Below are positions 7,291 through 14,860 of a DNA stretch of 16,416 bases, piece after piece. Source of the DNA: Thiobacillus sp. (lineage in GTDB: Bacteria; Pseudomonadota; Gammaproteobacteria; Burkholderiales; Thiobacillaceae); contig JAABQU010000245.1 of assembly GCA_011391285.1 (NCBI GenBank), positions 1-16,416 of the forward strand. The letters are read 5' to 3'. Both the position numbers and the translations under genes were made by a program. Within the stretch, counting starts at the first letter, position 1. Each line of letters starts with the position of its first letter. The notes under the pieces are model-generated. The model was not told the origin of the DNA, searched no databases, and saw only the letters and a program-made list of their open reading frames with translations.

Positions 7291-8492
7291 TGTTGTGGAG
7301 CACTCTGCAGCTCGCACTGCGTTCGATCCGCCGTAACCTGATGCGGTCCTTCCTCACCATCCTCGGCATCGTCATCGGTGTGGCGGCCGTCATTACCATG
7401 GTCACGCTAGGCAACGGCGCGACAAAATCGGTGTCGGACCAGATCTCGAGCATGGGAAGCAACCTGCTGATGGTGATGCCGGGCCAGCGTTTCGGCCCTG
7501 GCGCGGAGGCGGGCGCCCCCTTCAAAAGTGCCGACATCGAGGCTATCCGCAACCAGATCACCGGCGCCCGGCTGGTCGCGCCCATCGTCAATAAAAATGC
7601 CACGGCGGTGTATCAGGCTAACAACTGGTCGACAGTCGTCACCGGCACCAGCAACGATTACTTCGAGGCAGGCAACTGGGAGATCGCCGCCGGCCGCACC
7701 TTCACCGAAGCCGAGGAAAAGTCCGGCAAGGCGGTATGCGTGGTCGGCGACACCATTCGTGAAAAGCTGTTCGGTCGCCAGAATCCGGTCGGCAGCGAAA
7801 TCCGCATCAAGCAGTTCGCCTGCGAAGTCATCGGTCTGATGAAGGCCAAGGGCCAGTCGTCGATGGGGTCCGACCAGGACGATTCGGTGGTGATGCCGCT
7901 GCGTACAGTGCAGCGCCGCCTTTCCGGCAGCCAGGATATCAGCCGGCTGACTATCTCGGTCAAGGAAGGCGTATCCATCGATGCCGTTAAGGACAAACTC
8001 AGCCTGCTGCTGCGCGAGCGGCGCAACATAGGTGATAACGAAGACGACGATTTCCGGGTGATGGATACCCGGCAGATCGCCGAGACGCTGACCAGCACCA
8101 CCAAGATCTTGACCATGCTGCTCGGCGCCGTGGCGGCTGTGAGCCTGTTGGTGGGCGGCATCGGTATCATGAACATCATGCTGGTGTCGGTCACCGAGCG
8201 CACCCGCGAGATCGGCATCCGCCTGGCCATCGGCGCACTGGAACGCGAGGTGCTGCTGCAGTTCCTGATCGAGGCGGTGGTGCTGTCTAGCCTGGGCGGA
8301 CTGATCGGTATCGCGATCGCCACGGGAGCTTCCATCTTGCTCGCCAACCTGATGAACGTGCCCTACCTGTTCGACCCTGGTATCAACCTGCTGTCTTTCT
8401 TCTTCTCTGCCGCCATCGGTGTGATCTTTGGTTATTTCCCGGCACGACGGGCTGCCGGGCTCAACCCGATCGATGCCTTGCGGCACGAGTGA
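7290..8492 (+). CDS. MacB/FtsX-family ABC transporter permease
   Basis: A 400-residue permease with the MacB topology. The first membrane helix lies near residues 18-42 (FLTILGIVIGVAAVITMV), a large periplasmic domain spans about 45-270, and three C-terminal membrane helices follow near 273-300, 325-350 and 365-390. The FtsX core motif is clear (GGIGIMNIMLVSVTERTREIGIRLAIGA), and the end PARRAAGLNPIDALRHE is the family hallmark. Two Cys residues (about 150 and 176) sit in the periplasmic domain. With the ATPase, adaptor and outer-membrane factor it forms a complete tripartite exporter. Substrates of this family include macrolides, peptides, lipopeptides and siderophores; nothing here tells which. 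It converges on nifS with 76 bases between. Confidence 0.93.
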   Translation: MLWSTLQLALRSIRRNLMRSFLTILGIVIGVAAVITMVTLGNGATKSVSDQISSMGSNLLMVMPGQRFGPGAEAGAPFKSADIEAIRNQITGARLVAPIVNKNATAVYQANNWSTVVTGTSNDYFEAGNWEIAAGRTFTEAEEKSGKAVCVVGDTIREKLFGRQNPVGSEIRIKQFACEVIGLMKAKGQSSMGSDQDDSVVMPLRTVQRRLSGSQDISRLTISVKEGVSIDAVKDKLSLLLRERRNIGDNEDDDFRVMDTRQIAETLTSTTKILTMLLGAVAAVSLLVGGIGIMNIMLVSVTERTREIGIRLAIGALEREVLLQFLIEAVVLSSLGGLIGIAIATGASILLANLMNVPYLFDPGINLLSFFFSAAIGVIFGYFPARRAAGLNPIDALRHE

Positions 8493-8568
8493 GCGATATC
8501 GTGTCGCCCCTTGTTACGGAGGTGGGCGATCAGCCCCGCATTGAAGCAGGGCCGACCGGTCGGGTGCG

Positions 8569-9777
8569 TCAGGCATACACCGGCGCAAAGTCTTTTTCCG
8601 GCTCCGCCGAGGGGCCGTTCTCGCCCCAGTAGGGCGACAGTTTCCGCAGCTGCGCGACGATCTCCGGCACCACCTGGATGACGCGGTCGATCTCTTCTTC
8701 CATGGTGTAGCGCGACAGCGAGAAGCGGGTGGTGCCGTGCGCGGCGGTGTAGGGAATGCCCATCGCGCGCATCACGTGGCTGGGTTCGAGCGAGCCCGAG
8801 GTGCAGGCCGAGCCCGAGCTGGCGGCAATGCCGAACTTGTTCAAGAGCAGCAGGATGGCTTCGCCTTCGATGTATTCGAACGCGATGTTGCTGGTGTTGG
8901 GCAGGCGGTTGCTGACGTCGCCGGTGACGAAGGCGTGCGGTACGCGGGCGAGGATGCCGGCTTCGAGCTTATCGCGCAGGCGGCGCACCTCGGTGTTCTC
9001 GTGATTCATCGCCGCCAGCGCCATCTCGCAGGCGCGGCCCAAGCCGATGATGGACGCGGTGTTTTCGGTGCCGGCGCGACGGCCGCGTTCCTGGTGGCCG
9101 CCGCGCAGCAGCGGACGGAAGCGCACGCCGCGCTTGAGGTACAGCACGCCGATACCCTTGGGCGCATGCAGCTTGTGGCCAGATAGCGACAGCATGTCGA
9201 TCTTGCTGTTCTTGAGGTCGATCGGCACCTTGCCCACGGCCTGCACCGCGTCGGTGTGGAACATCACGCCGGCGGCATTGGCCAGCTCGGCCATTTCCAG
9301 CACCGGGAAAAAGCTGCCGGTTTCGTTGTTGGCCCACATCACCGACACCACCGCCACCTTGTCGGACAGCCGCTGCTTGTATTCGTCCATGTCGACGCGG
9401 CCCTTGCCGTCGACCTTCAGGTAATGCGCGGTGTAGCCTTCTTTTTCCAGCTGGCTGTACAGCGACAGAATCGCCGGGTGCTCCAGCACCGTGGTGATGA
9501 TCTCGCGCCGCTCGGGGTTGGCCTTGAGCGCGGAGAGGATCGCAGTGGAATCCGACTCGGTGCCGCACGAAGTGAAGATGATTTCGGATTCGTGCTCGGC
9601 GCCCAGCAGTTCCTGCACCTGCATGCGCGCCTTCTTCACCGCCAGCCCGACCTTGTTGCCGAAGCTGTGCAGTGACGAGGGGTTGCCGAACTGCTCGGTG
9701 AAGTAGGGCAGCATGACTTCCACCACCGCGGGGTCGACGCGGGTGGTGGCGTTGTTGTCGAGGTAGATGCCTTGCAT
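8569..9777 (-). CDS. nifS: NifS cysteine desulfurase
   Basis: A 402-residue PLP enzyme that removes sulfur from cysteine as a persulfide for nitrogenase Fe-S cluster assembly on NifU. The PLP-binding lysine is Lys202 in SLSGHKLHAPKG and the persulfide cysteine is Cys325 in SSGSACTSG; numbering matches Azotobacter NifS as I remember it. TSCGTESDST, FHTDAVQAVGKVP and RGRRAGTEN are present, and the C-terminal SPYWGENGP segment is typical of NifS rather than housekeeping IscS. The start at 9777 follows GAGGA at suitable spacing, 10 bases after the nifU stop, so it is the third gene of iscA-nifU-nifS. nifV, a common next gene, is absent; the neighbour is the convergent macB-like permease. Confidence 0.97.
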   Translation of the reverse strand: MQGIYLDNNATTRVDPAVVEVMLPYFTEQFGNPSSLHSFGNKVGLAVKKARMQVQELLGAEHESEIIFTSCGTESDSTAILSALKANPERREIITTVLEHPAILSLYSQLEKEGYTAHYLKVDGKGRVDMDEYKQRLSDKVAVVSVMWANNETGSFFPVLEMAELANAAGVMFHTDAVQAVGKVPIDLKNSKIDMLSLSGHKLHAPKGIGVLYLKRGVRFRPLLRGGHQERGRRAGTENTASIIGLGRACEMALAAMNHENTEVRRLRDKLEAGILARVPHAFVTGDVSNRLPNTSNIAFEYIEGEAILLLLNKFGIAASSGSACTSGSLEPSHVMRAMGIPYTAAHGTTRFSLSRYTMEEEIDRVIQVVPEIVAQLRKLSPYWGENGPSAEPEKDFAPVYA

Positions 9778-9787
9778 GATCGTGTCC

Positions 9788-10681
9788 TCAGGGCTGGCTG
9801 GTGGCGCGCGCGAGCGAGCCGGCGCGGGTGGGGACGAGCTTGACCAGTTCGCCCAGTTCTTCCATCAGTTTCGTCTGGATGCCTTGCAGCGTCAGCGCTT
9901 CCATCTGGCAGCCGGCGCAGGCGCCGGTCATGCTGACGTAGACCGTCTTGCCGTCGACGTCGACCAGCTCGATGTCGCCGTGGTCGCGCTGCAGCTGCGG
10001 GCGCACCGATTCCAGCACCGCCTCGATGCGGCGGATGCGCTCCAGGTTGGTGAGCTTGCCGGGTTTGGGCGCTTCCTTTGCCTTCACCGGCACCGCCTTG
10101 AAGGTTTCGCCGCGCTCGGCCAGCACCTTGGCGAGGATCTCCTCGATGCCTTCGTGGCACGAGGCGCAGCCGCCGCCGGCCTTGGTGTAGTTGATCACGT
10201 CTTCCATCGTCGACAGGTTGTTGGCGCGCACCGTATCCTCGATCAGTACCGCATCGATGGCGAAGCATTTGCAGATCAGCGCGCCTTCCTCGTGGTCGTC
10301 GCTCCACTCCTCGCCTCGATAGTTGGCGATCGCCGCCTGCAGCGCCTCGCGTCCCATCACCGAGCAGTGCATCTTCTCCGGCGGCAGGCCGTCCAGATAA
10401 TCGGCGATGTCCTGGTTGCTGACCTTCAGCGCGTCGTCGAGCTTCATGCCCTTGACGATTTCAGTCAGCGCCGACGATGACGCGATCGCCGAGCCGCAGC
10501 CGAAGGTCTGGAAGTGGGCCTCCTCGATGGTTTCCGTCTCCGGGTCCACCTTCAGCATCAAGCGCAGCGCGTCGCCGCAGGAAATCGAGCCGACATCGCC
10601 CACCGCGTTGGCGTCAGGCAGCGGCCCGGCGTTGCGCGGCTGGAAGAAGTGCTCTTTGACCTTGTCCGAGTAATCCCACAT
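9788..10681 (-). CDS. nifU: NifU Fe-S cluster assembly scaffold
   Basis: A 297-residue modular scaffold. The N-terminal IscU-like domain has Cys35, Cys62 and Cys106 for transient clusters. The central ferredoxin-like domain has Cys137, Cys139, Cys172 and Cys175 for a permanent [2Fe-2S] cluster. The C-terminal Nfu domain has Cys255 and Cys258 (CAGC). All nine expected cysteines are present. ATG 10681 is chosen because AGGAG precedes it and the protein then begins [12 protein letters not shown], as NifU proteins do; the open frame runs further upstream with no meaningful protein. It receives sulfur from NifS and passes clusters to nitrogenase components. It follows the iscA-type gene by 14 bases in the same sigma-54-driven operon. 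Confidence 0.97.
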   Translation of the reverse strand: MWDYSDKVKEHFFQPRNAGPLPDANAVGDVGSISCGDALRLMLKVDPETETIEEAHFQTFGCGSAIASSSALTEIVKGMKLDDALKVSNQDIADYLDGLPPEKMHCSVMGREALQAAIANYRGEEWSDDHEEGALICKCFAIDAVLIEDTVRANNLSTMEDVINYTKAGGGCASCHEGIEEILAKVLAERGETFKAVPVKAKEAPKPGKLTNLERIRRIEAVLESVRPQLQRDHGDIELVDVDGKTVYVSMTGACAGCQMEALTLQGIQTKLMEELGELVKLVPTRAGSLARATSQP

Positions 10682-10695
10682 GGCTGTCTCCTGAC

Positions 10696-11019
10696 TTATG
10701 CAGAGAAGGAAGAACCGCACGCACAGCTGGCCGTCGCGTTGGGGTTCTCGAACTTGAAGCCGGAGCCGTTCAGGCTGTCGACGAAGTCCACCGTCACGCC
10801 ATCCAGCATCGGGGCGGAGAAGGGGTCGATCAGCAGCTTCACGCCGCCCACCGCCACTTCCACGTCGTCCTCGGCCTTGGCTTCTTCCAGCCGCATGCCG
10901 TACTGAAAGCCGGAGCAGCCGCCGCCCGCAATCGAAATGCGCAGTCCCGCCACCGGCGTGTCGGAACCTTTGATGAATTTCTCTACAGCAGAGAGTGCGC
11001 TGGGGGTAAGAGTAAGCAT
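10696..11019 (-). CDS. iscA: nif-linked IscA, A-type Fe-S carrier
   Basis: A 107-residue HesB/IscA-family protein with the three conserved cysteines Cys35 (GGGCSGFQY), Cys99 and Cys101 (CACGSSF). The family carries Fe-S clusters or iron between scaffold and targets. ATG 11019 is preceded by a strong AGGAGG at 7-base spacing; an upstream in-frame ATG at 11097 would lie on the wrong side of the sigma-54 promoter. It is the first gene of iscA-nifU-nifS, the same order as the Azotobacter major nif cluster, so it is the nif copy (often written iscA-nif). Transcription should start about 33 bases upstream of the ATG. Confidence 0.94.
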   Translation of the reverse strand: MLTLTPSALSAVEKFIKGSDTPVAGLRISIAGGGCSGFQYGMRLEEAKAEDDVEVAVGGVKLLIDPFSAPMLDGVTVDFVDSLNGSGFKFENPNATASCACGSSFSA

Positions 11020-11063
11020 GGTTTGCCTCCTGGCAGAGTGAACGGGAACACACCCTGGGTATC

Positions 11064-11078
11064 GCAAGCCGCATGCCA
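11064..11078 (-). promoter_or_regulatory. Sigma-54 promoter of iscA-nifU-nifS
   Basis: The minus strand reads TGGCAT-GCGGC-TTGC, with -24 at 11078-11073 and -12 at 11067-11064. It matches the TGGCAC-N5-TTGC consensus except for the sixth base, with invariant GG and GC in place. It predicts a start near 11052, and the iscA ATG is at 11019. Two NifA-type sites lie 95-165 bases upstream of it. Confidence 0.85.
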
Positions 11079-11172
11079 GCCCGGTGCCGGACAACAAGCC
11101 ATTGTTTTATCTGGCGATTGTTTCGGGTAGGCGCCCAACCCCCGTGTGCGGAACCCAACCGGAAGGGGGTCT

Positions 11173-11188
11173 TGTAGGGTTTGCGACA
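11173..11188. promoter_or_regulatory. NifA upstream activator site 1
   Basis: TGTAGGGTTTGCGACA fits TGT-N10-ACA exactly. It lies about 120-135 bases upstream of the predicted iscA start, the usual range for NifA enhancers. Its reverse complement is nearly the same as site 2. Confidence 0.82.
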
Positions 11189-11226
11189 GTGGCTTGTCAG
11201 TGGAGCGGGTTTGATGGGACTCACGC

Positions 11227-11242
11227 TGTCGCAACCCCCACA
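11227..11242. promoter_or_regulatory. NifA upstream activator site 2
   Basis: TGTCGCAACCCCCACA fits TGT-N10-ACA exactly. With site 1 it forms an inverted pair (CTGTCGCAA-CCC against GGG-TTGCGACAG) with centres 54 bases apart. It is about 175-190 bases upstream of the iscA start and about 225-240 upstream of the nifF start, so it could serve both promoters. Confidence 0.82.
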
Positions 11243-11295
11243 CCACCCCACATCCGTCACACCGGATCGGGTGTTCGAGCGCCAGCCCCTGGTTC

Positions 11296-11358
11296 GTCAT
11301 TCCGGCGAAAGCCGGAATCCAGTGCGTTTAACTGGACACCGGCTTTCGCCGGTGTGAC
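11296..11358. repeat. REP-like palindromic repeat element
   Basis: The left half GTCATTCCGGCGAAAGCCGG continues to AATCCAG. The right half is CTGGACACCGGCTTTCGCCGGTGTGAC-like and is nearly its reverse complement (mismatches only at the AT/TG positions), around a 9-base centre. Each half also folds as its own hairpin (CCGGC-GAAA-GCCGG). This GTCATTCC...GGAATGAC style is a common intergenic repeat family in proteobacteria. It separates the NifA sites from the nifF promoter. Confidence 0.8.
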
Positions 11359-11438
11359 AACGAATTCCATTTTCGATCGTAAGTCCGCATGGGGGTAGTC
11401 AGCAAAACCCATGATCGATTTGCGACACCATTCCAGCT

Positions 11439-11454
11439 TGGCGCGCCGCTTGCT
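11439..11454 (+). promoter_or_regulatory. Sigma-54 promoter of nifF
   Basis: TGGCGC-GCCGC-TTGCT gives -24 at 11439-11444 and -12 at 11450-11453. It matches TGGCAC-N5-TTGCW except for one base, with the invariant GG and GC present. It predicts a start near 11466; the nifF ATG is at 11512 with AAGGA before it. A degenerate NifA-like site, TGA-N10-ACA, lies at 11412-11427. Confidence 0.84.
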
Positions 11455-11460
11455 AGGTAA

Positions 11461-12072
<612 letters not shown>

Positions 12073-12073
12073 T

Positions 12074-13210
12074 TCAGGGCGCCCCGGCTTCCTGCATCAC
12101 AACCGCGGCCGTGAGTTGCCGGCTCGTATCGCCCTCCCATGTCGCGTTCAACGGCAAGGTGTTTTCGACCCGCAGCGCGGCAGCCAGATACTGCTCCAGG
12201 GTGAGATCGGCGACTGAAATGGGTACGGCAACGGCCCGTGGCTTGCGTGTGATGTCCGTTACCAGCGCCTGATTGACGACAGCATTCGTGCGCGCGCCTT
12301 TGCCCCGCATCGATTTTTTTCGCACGAGCTTGATGAGCCGGTCTGGGCGCTGCTTGCGTTTGTCGTCTTCAAGCACTGGATAGGTCTGCATCACCAGCGT
12401 GCCGGCCCGCCAGCCAACCAGAAAGGGCTGGTTGACAACGGTGACCGGCGTGCCCACCGGCACGGCGTCGTATAGGCCAACGATATCCTCCGGGTACAGC
12501 CGCAGGCAACCATGCGTGCCGCGCAGGCCAATGCTCGGCGGCTTGTCGGTGCCGTGAATCGCGTACTCAGGCCAGCCCAGCTTGAGCGCATGTGACCCCA
12601 TCGGATTGTCCGGGCCCGGCGGTACCACTTTTGGCAACGGATCGCCCTCGGCCGCATGCTCCTTGCGGATCGCCGGCGTCGGCGTCCAGGCCGGCGCCTC
12701 TGTTTTGGACGCAATGGTGGTGGTGCCTTCCGGCGTTCTCCAGCCGATGCGGCCAATGCCGATCGGATGCGTGATCACCTTCTGCTGCTGGCCGGGTTTT
12801 GCTTTCGGAAAATAAAACAGGCGCATCGCCGCCAGATTGATCACGATGCCTTGTCGCTTCGCGTTCGGCAGCACAAACGCGGTGGGAATGACGACTTCGG
12901 TGCCCGCCTTGGGCAGCCACGGATCAACGCCAGGATTGGCGCTGACCATTTCTTCGTACCCGACATTGAAACGGCGCGCGATATCCGACAGCGTGTCCTC
13001 ATCGCGCGCCCGGGTGACCTGCACGGTGCCGACCACATCATCCATGGGGTGAAGGGTGAATTCGTGCATCGCGACTGGGGGCGGAAAAGCCGGCTCCGTA
13101 ACCGCATTCAGCGCATTCGCTTTCTGGCTGGTGAGCGACTGGCAACCCGCGAGCAAGGCCAGGCCCGCCAATGCGATGCAACGGATGAGTGACGACGTTC
13201 TGGACGGCAT
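12074..13210 (-). CDS. L,D-transpeptidase lipoprotein with LysM domain
   Basis: The 378-residue envelope enzyme has a signal peptide ending in lipobox LLAGC (Cys23), a LysM-like peptidoglycan-binding motif (about 64-109, DTLSDIARRFNVGYEEMVSANP) and a YkuD catalytic domain (about 120-260). Catalytic residues are visible: His219 in YAIHGT and Cys235 in GTHGCLRL, the family's HxxxxxxHGC arrangement. These enzymes form 3-3 peptidoglycan cross-links or attach proteins to peptidoglycan, using Cys as nucleophile. A basic, family-variable tail of about 115 residues follows. ATG 13210 is preceded by AAAGGG. It does not look part of the nif regulon; it sits between two nif-associated blocks on its own promoter, which I cannot place. 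The exact subfamily (YcfS, YnhG or ErfK) is not assigned. Confidence 0.9.
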   Translation of the reverse strand: MPSRTSSLIRCIALAGLALLAGCQSLTSQKANALNAVTEPAFPPPVAMHEFTLHPMDDVVGTVQVTRARDEDTLSDIARRFNVGYEEMVSANPGVDPWLPKAGTEVVIPTAFVLPNAKRQGIVINLAAMRLFYFPKAKPGQQQKVITHPIGIGRIGWRTPEGTTTIASKTEAPAWTPTPAIRKEHAAEGDPLPKVVPPGPDNPMGSHALKLGWPEYAIHGTDKPPSIGLRGTHGCLRLYPEDIVGLYDAVPVGTPVTVVNQPFLVGWRAGTLVMQTYPVLEDDKRKQRPDRLIKLVRKKSMRGKGARTNAVVNQALVTDITRKPRAVAVPISVADLTLEQYLAAALRVENTLPLNATWEGDTSRQLTAAVVMQEAGAP

Positions 13211-13350
13211 GGACGTGCCCTTTCTAACCGGTATTCAATAACTAATAGCAGACGTAAGCCGATGTTATACGGCCCCGAATTTTGCGTCAGCTTTGGCCGG
13301 GAATCGGGCAATAGGTTCGACCAACCTGTAGGAGCGCGGCGTGCGATGTC

Positions 13351-14136
13351 TTACGCTGCCGTCGCCACGACGCTCCGCAAATATTTCAGCACGGGCAAGG
13401 TCGATGCGCTGTCGAGCGCGGTGTAACCGCCGCTGATTTCCTTACTGATTTCCTTGCTCAGATCAGCGCCGGCTTTCACCTGGCGTTTGAGCACCTCGAG
13501 CTTGCCGGTGGAGGCGGTGTAGATGGCGCAGGTGGCGCCGTTGACGTTCTGGTTGTCGACGTGGGCGCCGTGGGCGATGAGCACCGAGACCAGCTCGGGG
13601 TCGCCGTGGACGCAGGCGAACCACAGGGCATGGTGGTTGTCGTCGTTGACGTGGTTGGGGTCGGCGCCCAGCGCCAGCAATTCCTCCACCAGGCTGCGTT
13701 CGCCCTTCAGTGCGGCCAGCATCAGCGGCGACATGCCGTTGTCGATGCGGGCGTGCAGGCGGTCGGGCGGGAAGCCGCGATCCGCCAGCCAGGCGGCCAG
13801 GATCGGCGAAGGCGAGCGGGGGACGGCCGCTGTGGTCTGGGCGAATTGCAGCCAGCCCTGCCAGCCGCCCACCAGGTTGTATACCCGGGTGTAGCCGAAG
13901 CCAGCAACGAACTGGCACAGGTCGCGGCTGCTGTTGCCGTGATAGCAGTAGACCAGCACCGGTCGCTCGCGCTGGCGGCTTTTCATGAGCTGCCTGAGCA
14001 GCGCGTCGGTGACCGGCTCGGCACCATCCAGCCGGCCTTGCGCGTAGCTGGCCGGGTCGCGCATGTCGAGGATGAGCAGCTCGGGTTCGGCACGCAGATC
14101 CTGTAGGTGGGCGGGGTGGAGATCGTGGTAGTTCAT
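13351..14136 (-). CDS. Rhodanese-ankyrin fusion protein
   Basis: A 261-residue two-domain protein. Residues 1-100 are a single-domain rhodanese with the active-site loop Cys64-Tyr-His-Gly-Asn-Ser-Ser, a persulfide-forming motif, preceded by ILDMRDPASYAQGRLDGA and followed by VYNLVGGWQGW. Residues about 110-255 are an ankyrin module (SPLMLAALKGERSLVEELLALGADPNHVN and two to three further repeats). There is no signal peptide, so it is cytoplasmic. Rhodanese genes beside nif clusters are known and may supply sulfane sulfur. The ankyrin part, inferred to bind a protein partner, is paralogous to the separate ankyrin protein at 15316-15783. The ATG overlaps the stop of the preceding frame (ATGA). 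A 12-bp in-frame tandem duplication encodes SKEI twice (13433-13456). It is last in the operon. Confidence 0.88.
   Translation of the reverse strand: MNYHDLHPAHLQDLRAEPELLILDMRDPASYAQGRLDGAEPVTDALLRQLMKSRQRERPVLVYCYHGNSSRDLCQFVAGFGYTRVYNLVGGWQGWLQFAQTTAAVPRSPSPILAAWLADRGFPPDRLHARIDNGMSPLMLAALKGERSLVEELLALGADPNHVNDDNHHALWFACVHGDPELVSVLIAHGAHVDNQNVNGATCAIYTASTGKLEVLKRQVKAGADLSKEISKEISGGYTALDSASTLPVLKYLRSVVATAA
13433..13456 (-). repeat. 12-bp tandem duplication inside the rhodanese-ankyrin gene
   Basis: CTGATTTCCTTA is followed at once by CTGATTTCCTTG on the plus strand, giving SKEISKEIS in the protein near residue 227-235. It keeps the frame and falls in the loop after the third ankyrin repeat. 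This is probably a replication-slippage product. Confidence 0.8.
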
Positions 14137-14265
14137 GGCGTGGGTTCCTCGCGCGGGGCGGGCATGGGCAGTGTGGTGCGCAGCAATTGCTTGAATCCTT
14201 TCATCACCGGTTTGGGAATCGCTGCCTCGGCGCGCACGCGCCAGCCGTGGATGGCTTCTGCCCGC
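14133..14265 (-). pseudogene. Out-of-frame C-terminal part of the neighbouring small protein
   Basis: In the frame one base off from the gene at 14204-14698, the minus strand encodes protein-like sequence (AIHGWRVRAEAAIPKPVMKG, then FKQLLRTTLPMP) and stops at 14135-14133, overlapping the rhodanese-ankyrin ATG as ATGA. The span 14133-14698 is 566 bases, one short of a whole number of codons, as expected from a single-base loss or a sequencing error. The break should lie near 14230-14270. Confidence 0.55.
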
Positions 14266-14698
14266 GCGTGGTCTGCGCCTTCCGGGCCTGCGCGATCAGG
14301 GCGTGGACTGCGTCGCCCAGGTTCTGGCCGGGCTGTACTTTCACCATGTCGTAGACGGCGGTGAGGGCAGCTTTTTCTGCCGCGCCCATCTTGCATTTGC
14401 TGTCGAGGATCTTGAGCATGATGGCAGTGACGCAGTCGAGGTGGGCCGGTTCGAGTGGGGTGTTGCGCGCCCATTGCGTGGCCGGATGAGCTGGCCGGGC
14501 GGCATCCCACAGTATCTTGAAGCGCGTATCCAGATCGGAGAGCATCCGGTCGGTTTCGTCCAGCTGGATGAAGCCAGCGTGCGGTGCGAGGGCGCCGGTT
14601 TCCATGGCCTGTTTCAGGCGCTCGCGCCGGGCGTAGACCTCGGCGATGCGGGCCTTGATCAGGCTGATTTCCTGCTGGGTATCTGGTTCGGTATTCAT
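14204..14698 (-). CDS. Hypothetical helical protein, probably frameshifted near its C-terminus
   Basis: 164 residues from ATG 14698; a longer reading to 14830 runs through the REP element and is rejected. The N-terminal half is a charged helix (QQEISLIKARIAEVYARRERLKQAM), followed by DETDRMLSDLDTRFKILWD and a segment TAIMLKILDSKCKMGAAEKAALTAVYDMVKVQ. I recognise no family and see no signal peptide or membrane segment. The ribosome site is weak (AAAAAACC before ATG). The last 25 or so residues (TTRGQKPSTAGACAPRQRFPNR) look like out-of-frame sequence; the better continuation is in the -1 frame to 14133. It lies between a TPR-like gene and the rhodanese-ankyrin gene in one operon, so it is probably part of the same accessory function. 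Confidence 0.65.
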   Translation of the reverse strand: MNTEPDTQQEISLIKARIAEVYARRERLKQAMETGALAPHAGFIQLDETDRMLSDLDTRFKILWDAARPAHPATQWARNTPLEPAHLDCVTAIMLKILDSKCKMGAAEKAALTAVYDMVKVQPGQNLGDAVHALIAQARKAQTTRGQKPSTAGACAPRQRFPNR

Positions 14699-14744
14699 GG
14701 TTTTTTCTATGAACCTATTGATCCGGCCAGCAAATATCATTGCC

Positions 14745-14842
14745 GTCATACCGGCGGATACCCAGAGGGCACAAGCGCCGGTATCCAGTGGTGCGCATTG
14801 CGCGCCAATTGAGACTGGATTCCGGGTCAAGCCCGGAATGAC
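14745..14842. repeat. Second REP-like palindromic element, two-hairpin form
   Basis: It begins GTCATACCGGCG and ends CCCGGAATGAC, the same termini as the element at 11296-11358. The left half pairs ATACCGGCG with CGCCGGTAT across a longer loop, the right half pairs ATTCCGGG with CCCGGAAT across TCAAG, and each half has a CCAG/CTGG inner edge. The middle 26 bases contain a further palindrome (GCGCATTGCGC). It lies in the 162-base gap between two genes of the same operon. Confidence 0.78.
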
Positions 14843-14860
14843 GGAGTCGTGGCCGCATCA

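Noticed and set aside
8552..8563. 12-bp palindrome CCGACCGGTCGG just past the nifS stop as a bidirectional terminator
   Set aside because: It has no loop of usual size and no T tract; it could be chance in G+C-rich sequence.
11145..11160. TGT-N10-ACC as a further NifA site
   Set aside because: It misses the final consensus base and its interior does not resemble the two exact sites.
10682..11260. Upstream extension of the nifU open frame to 490 codons
   Set aside because: It runs through iscA and its promoter; NifU family length, the MWDYS start and AGGAG all place the start at 10681.
12391..13192. Alternative frames on both strands over the L,D-transpeptidase gene
   Set aside because: The transpeptidase has a lipobox, LysM and catalytic His/Cys; the other frames are low-complexity shadows.
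13313..13327. AGGTT-CGACC-AACCT hairpin after the rhodanese-ankyrin gene
   Set aside because: The 5-bp stem is weak and lacks a following T run in the direction of transcription.
14699..14830. Upstream extension of the hypothetical gene to ATG 14830
   Set aside because: The extra residues are translation of the REP-like element; ATG 14698 gives the more protein-like N-terminus.
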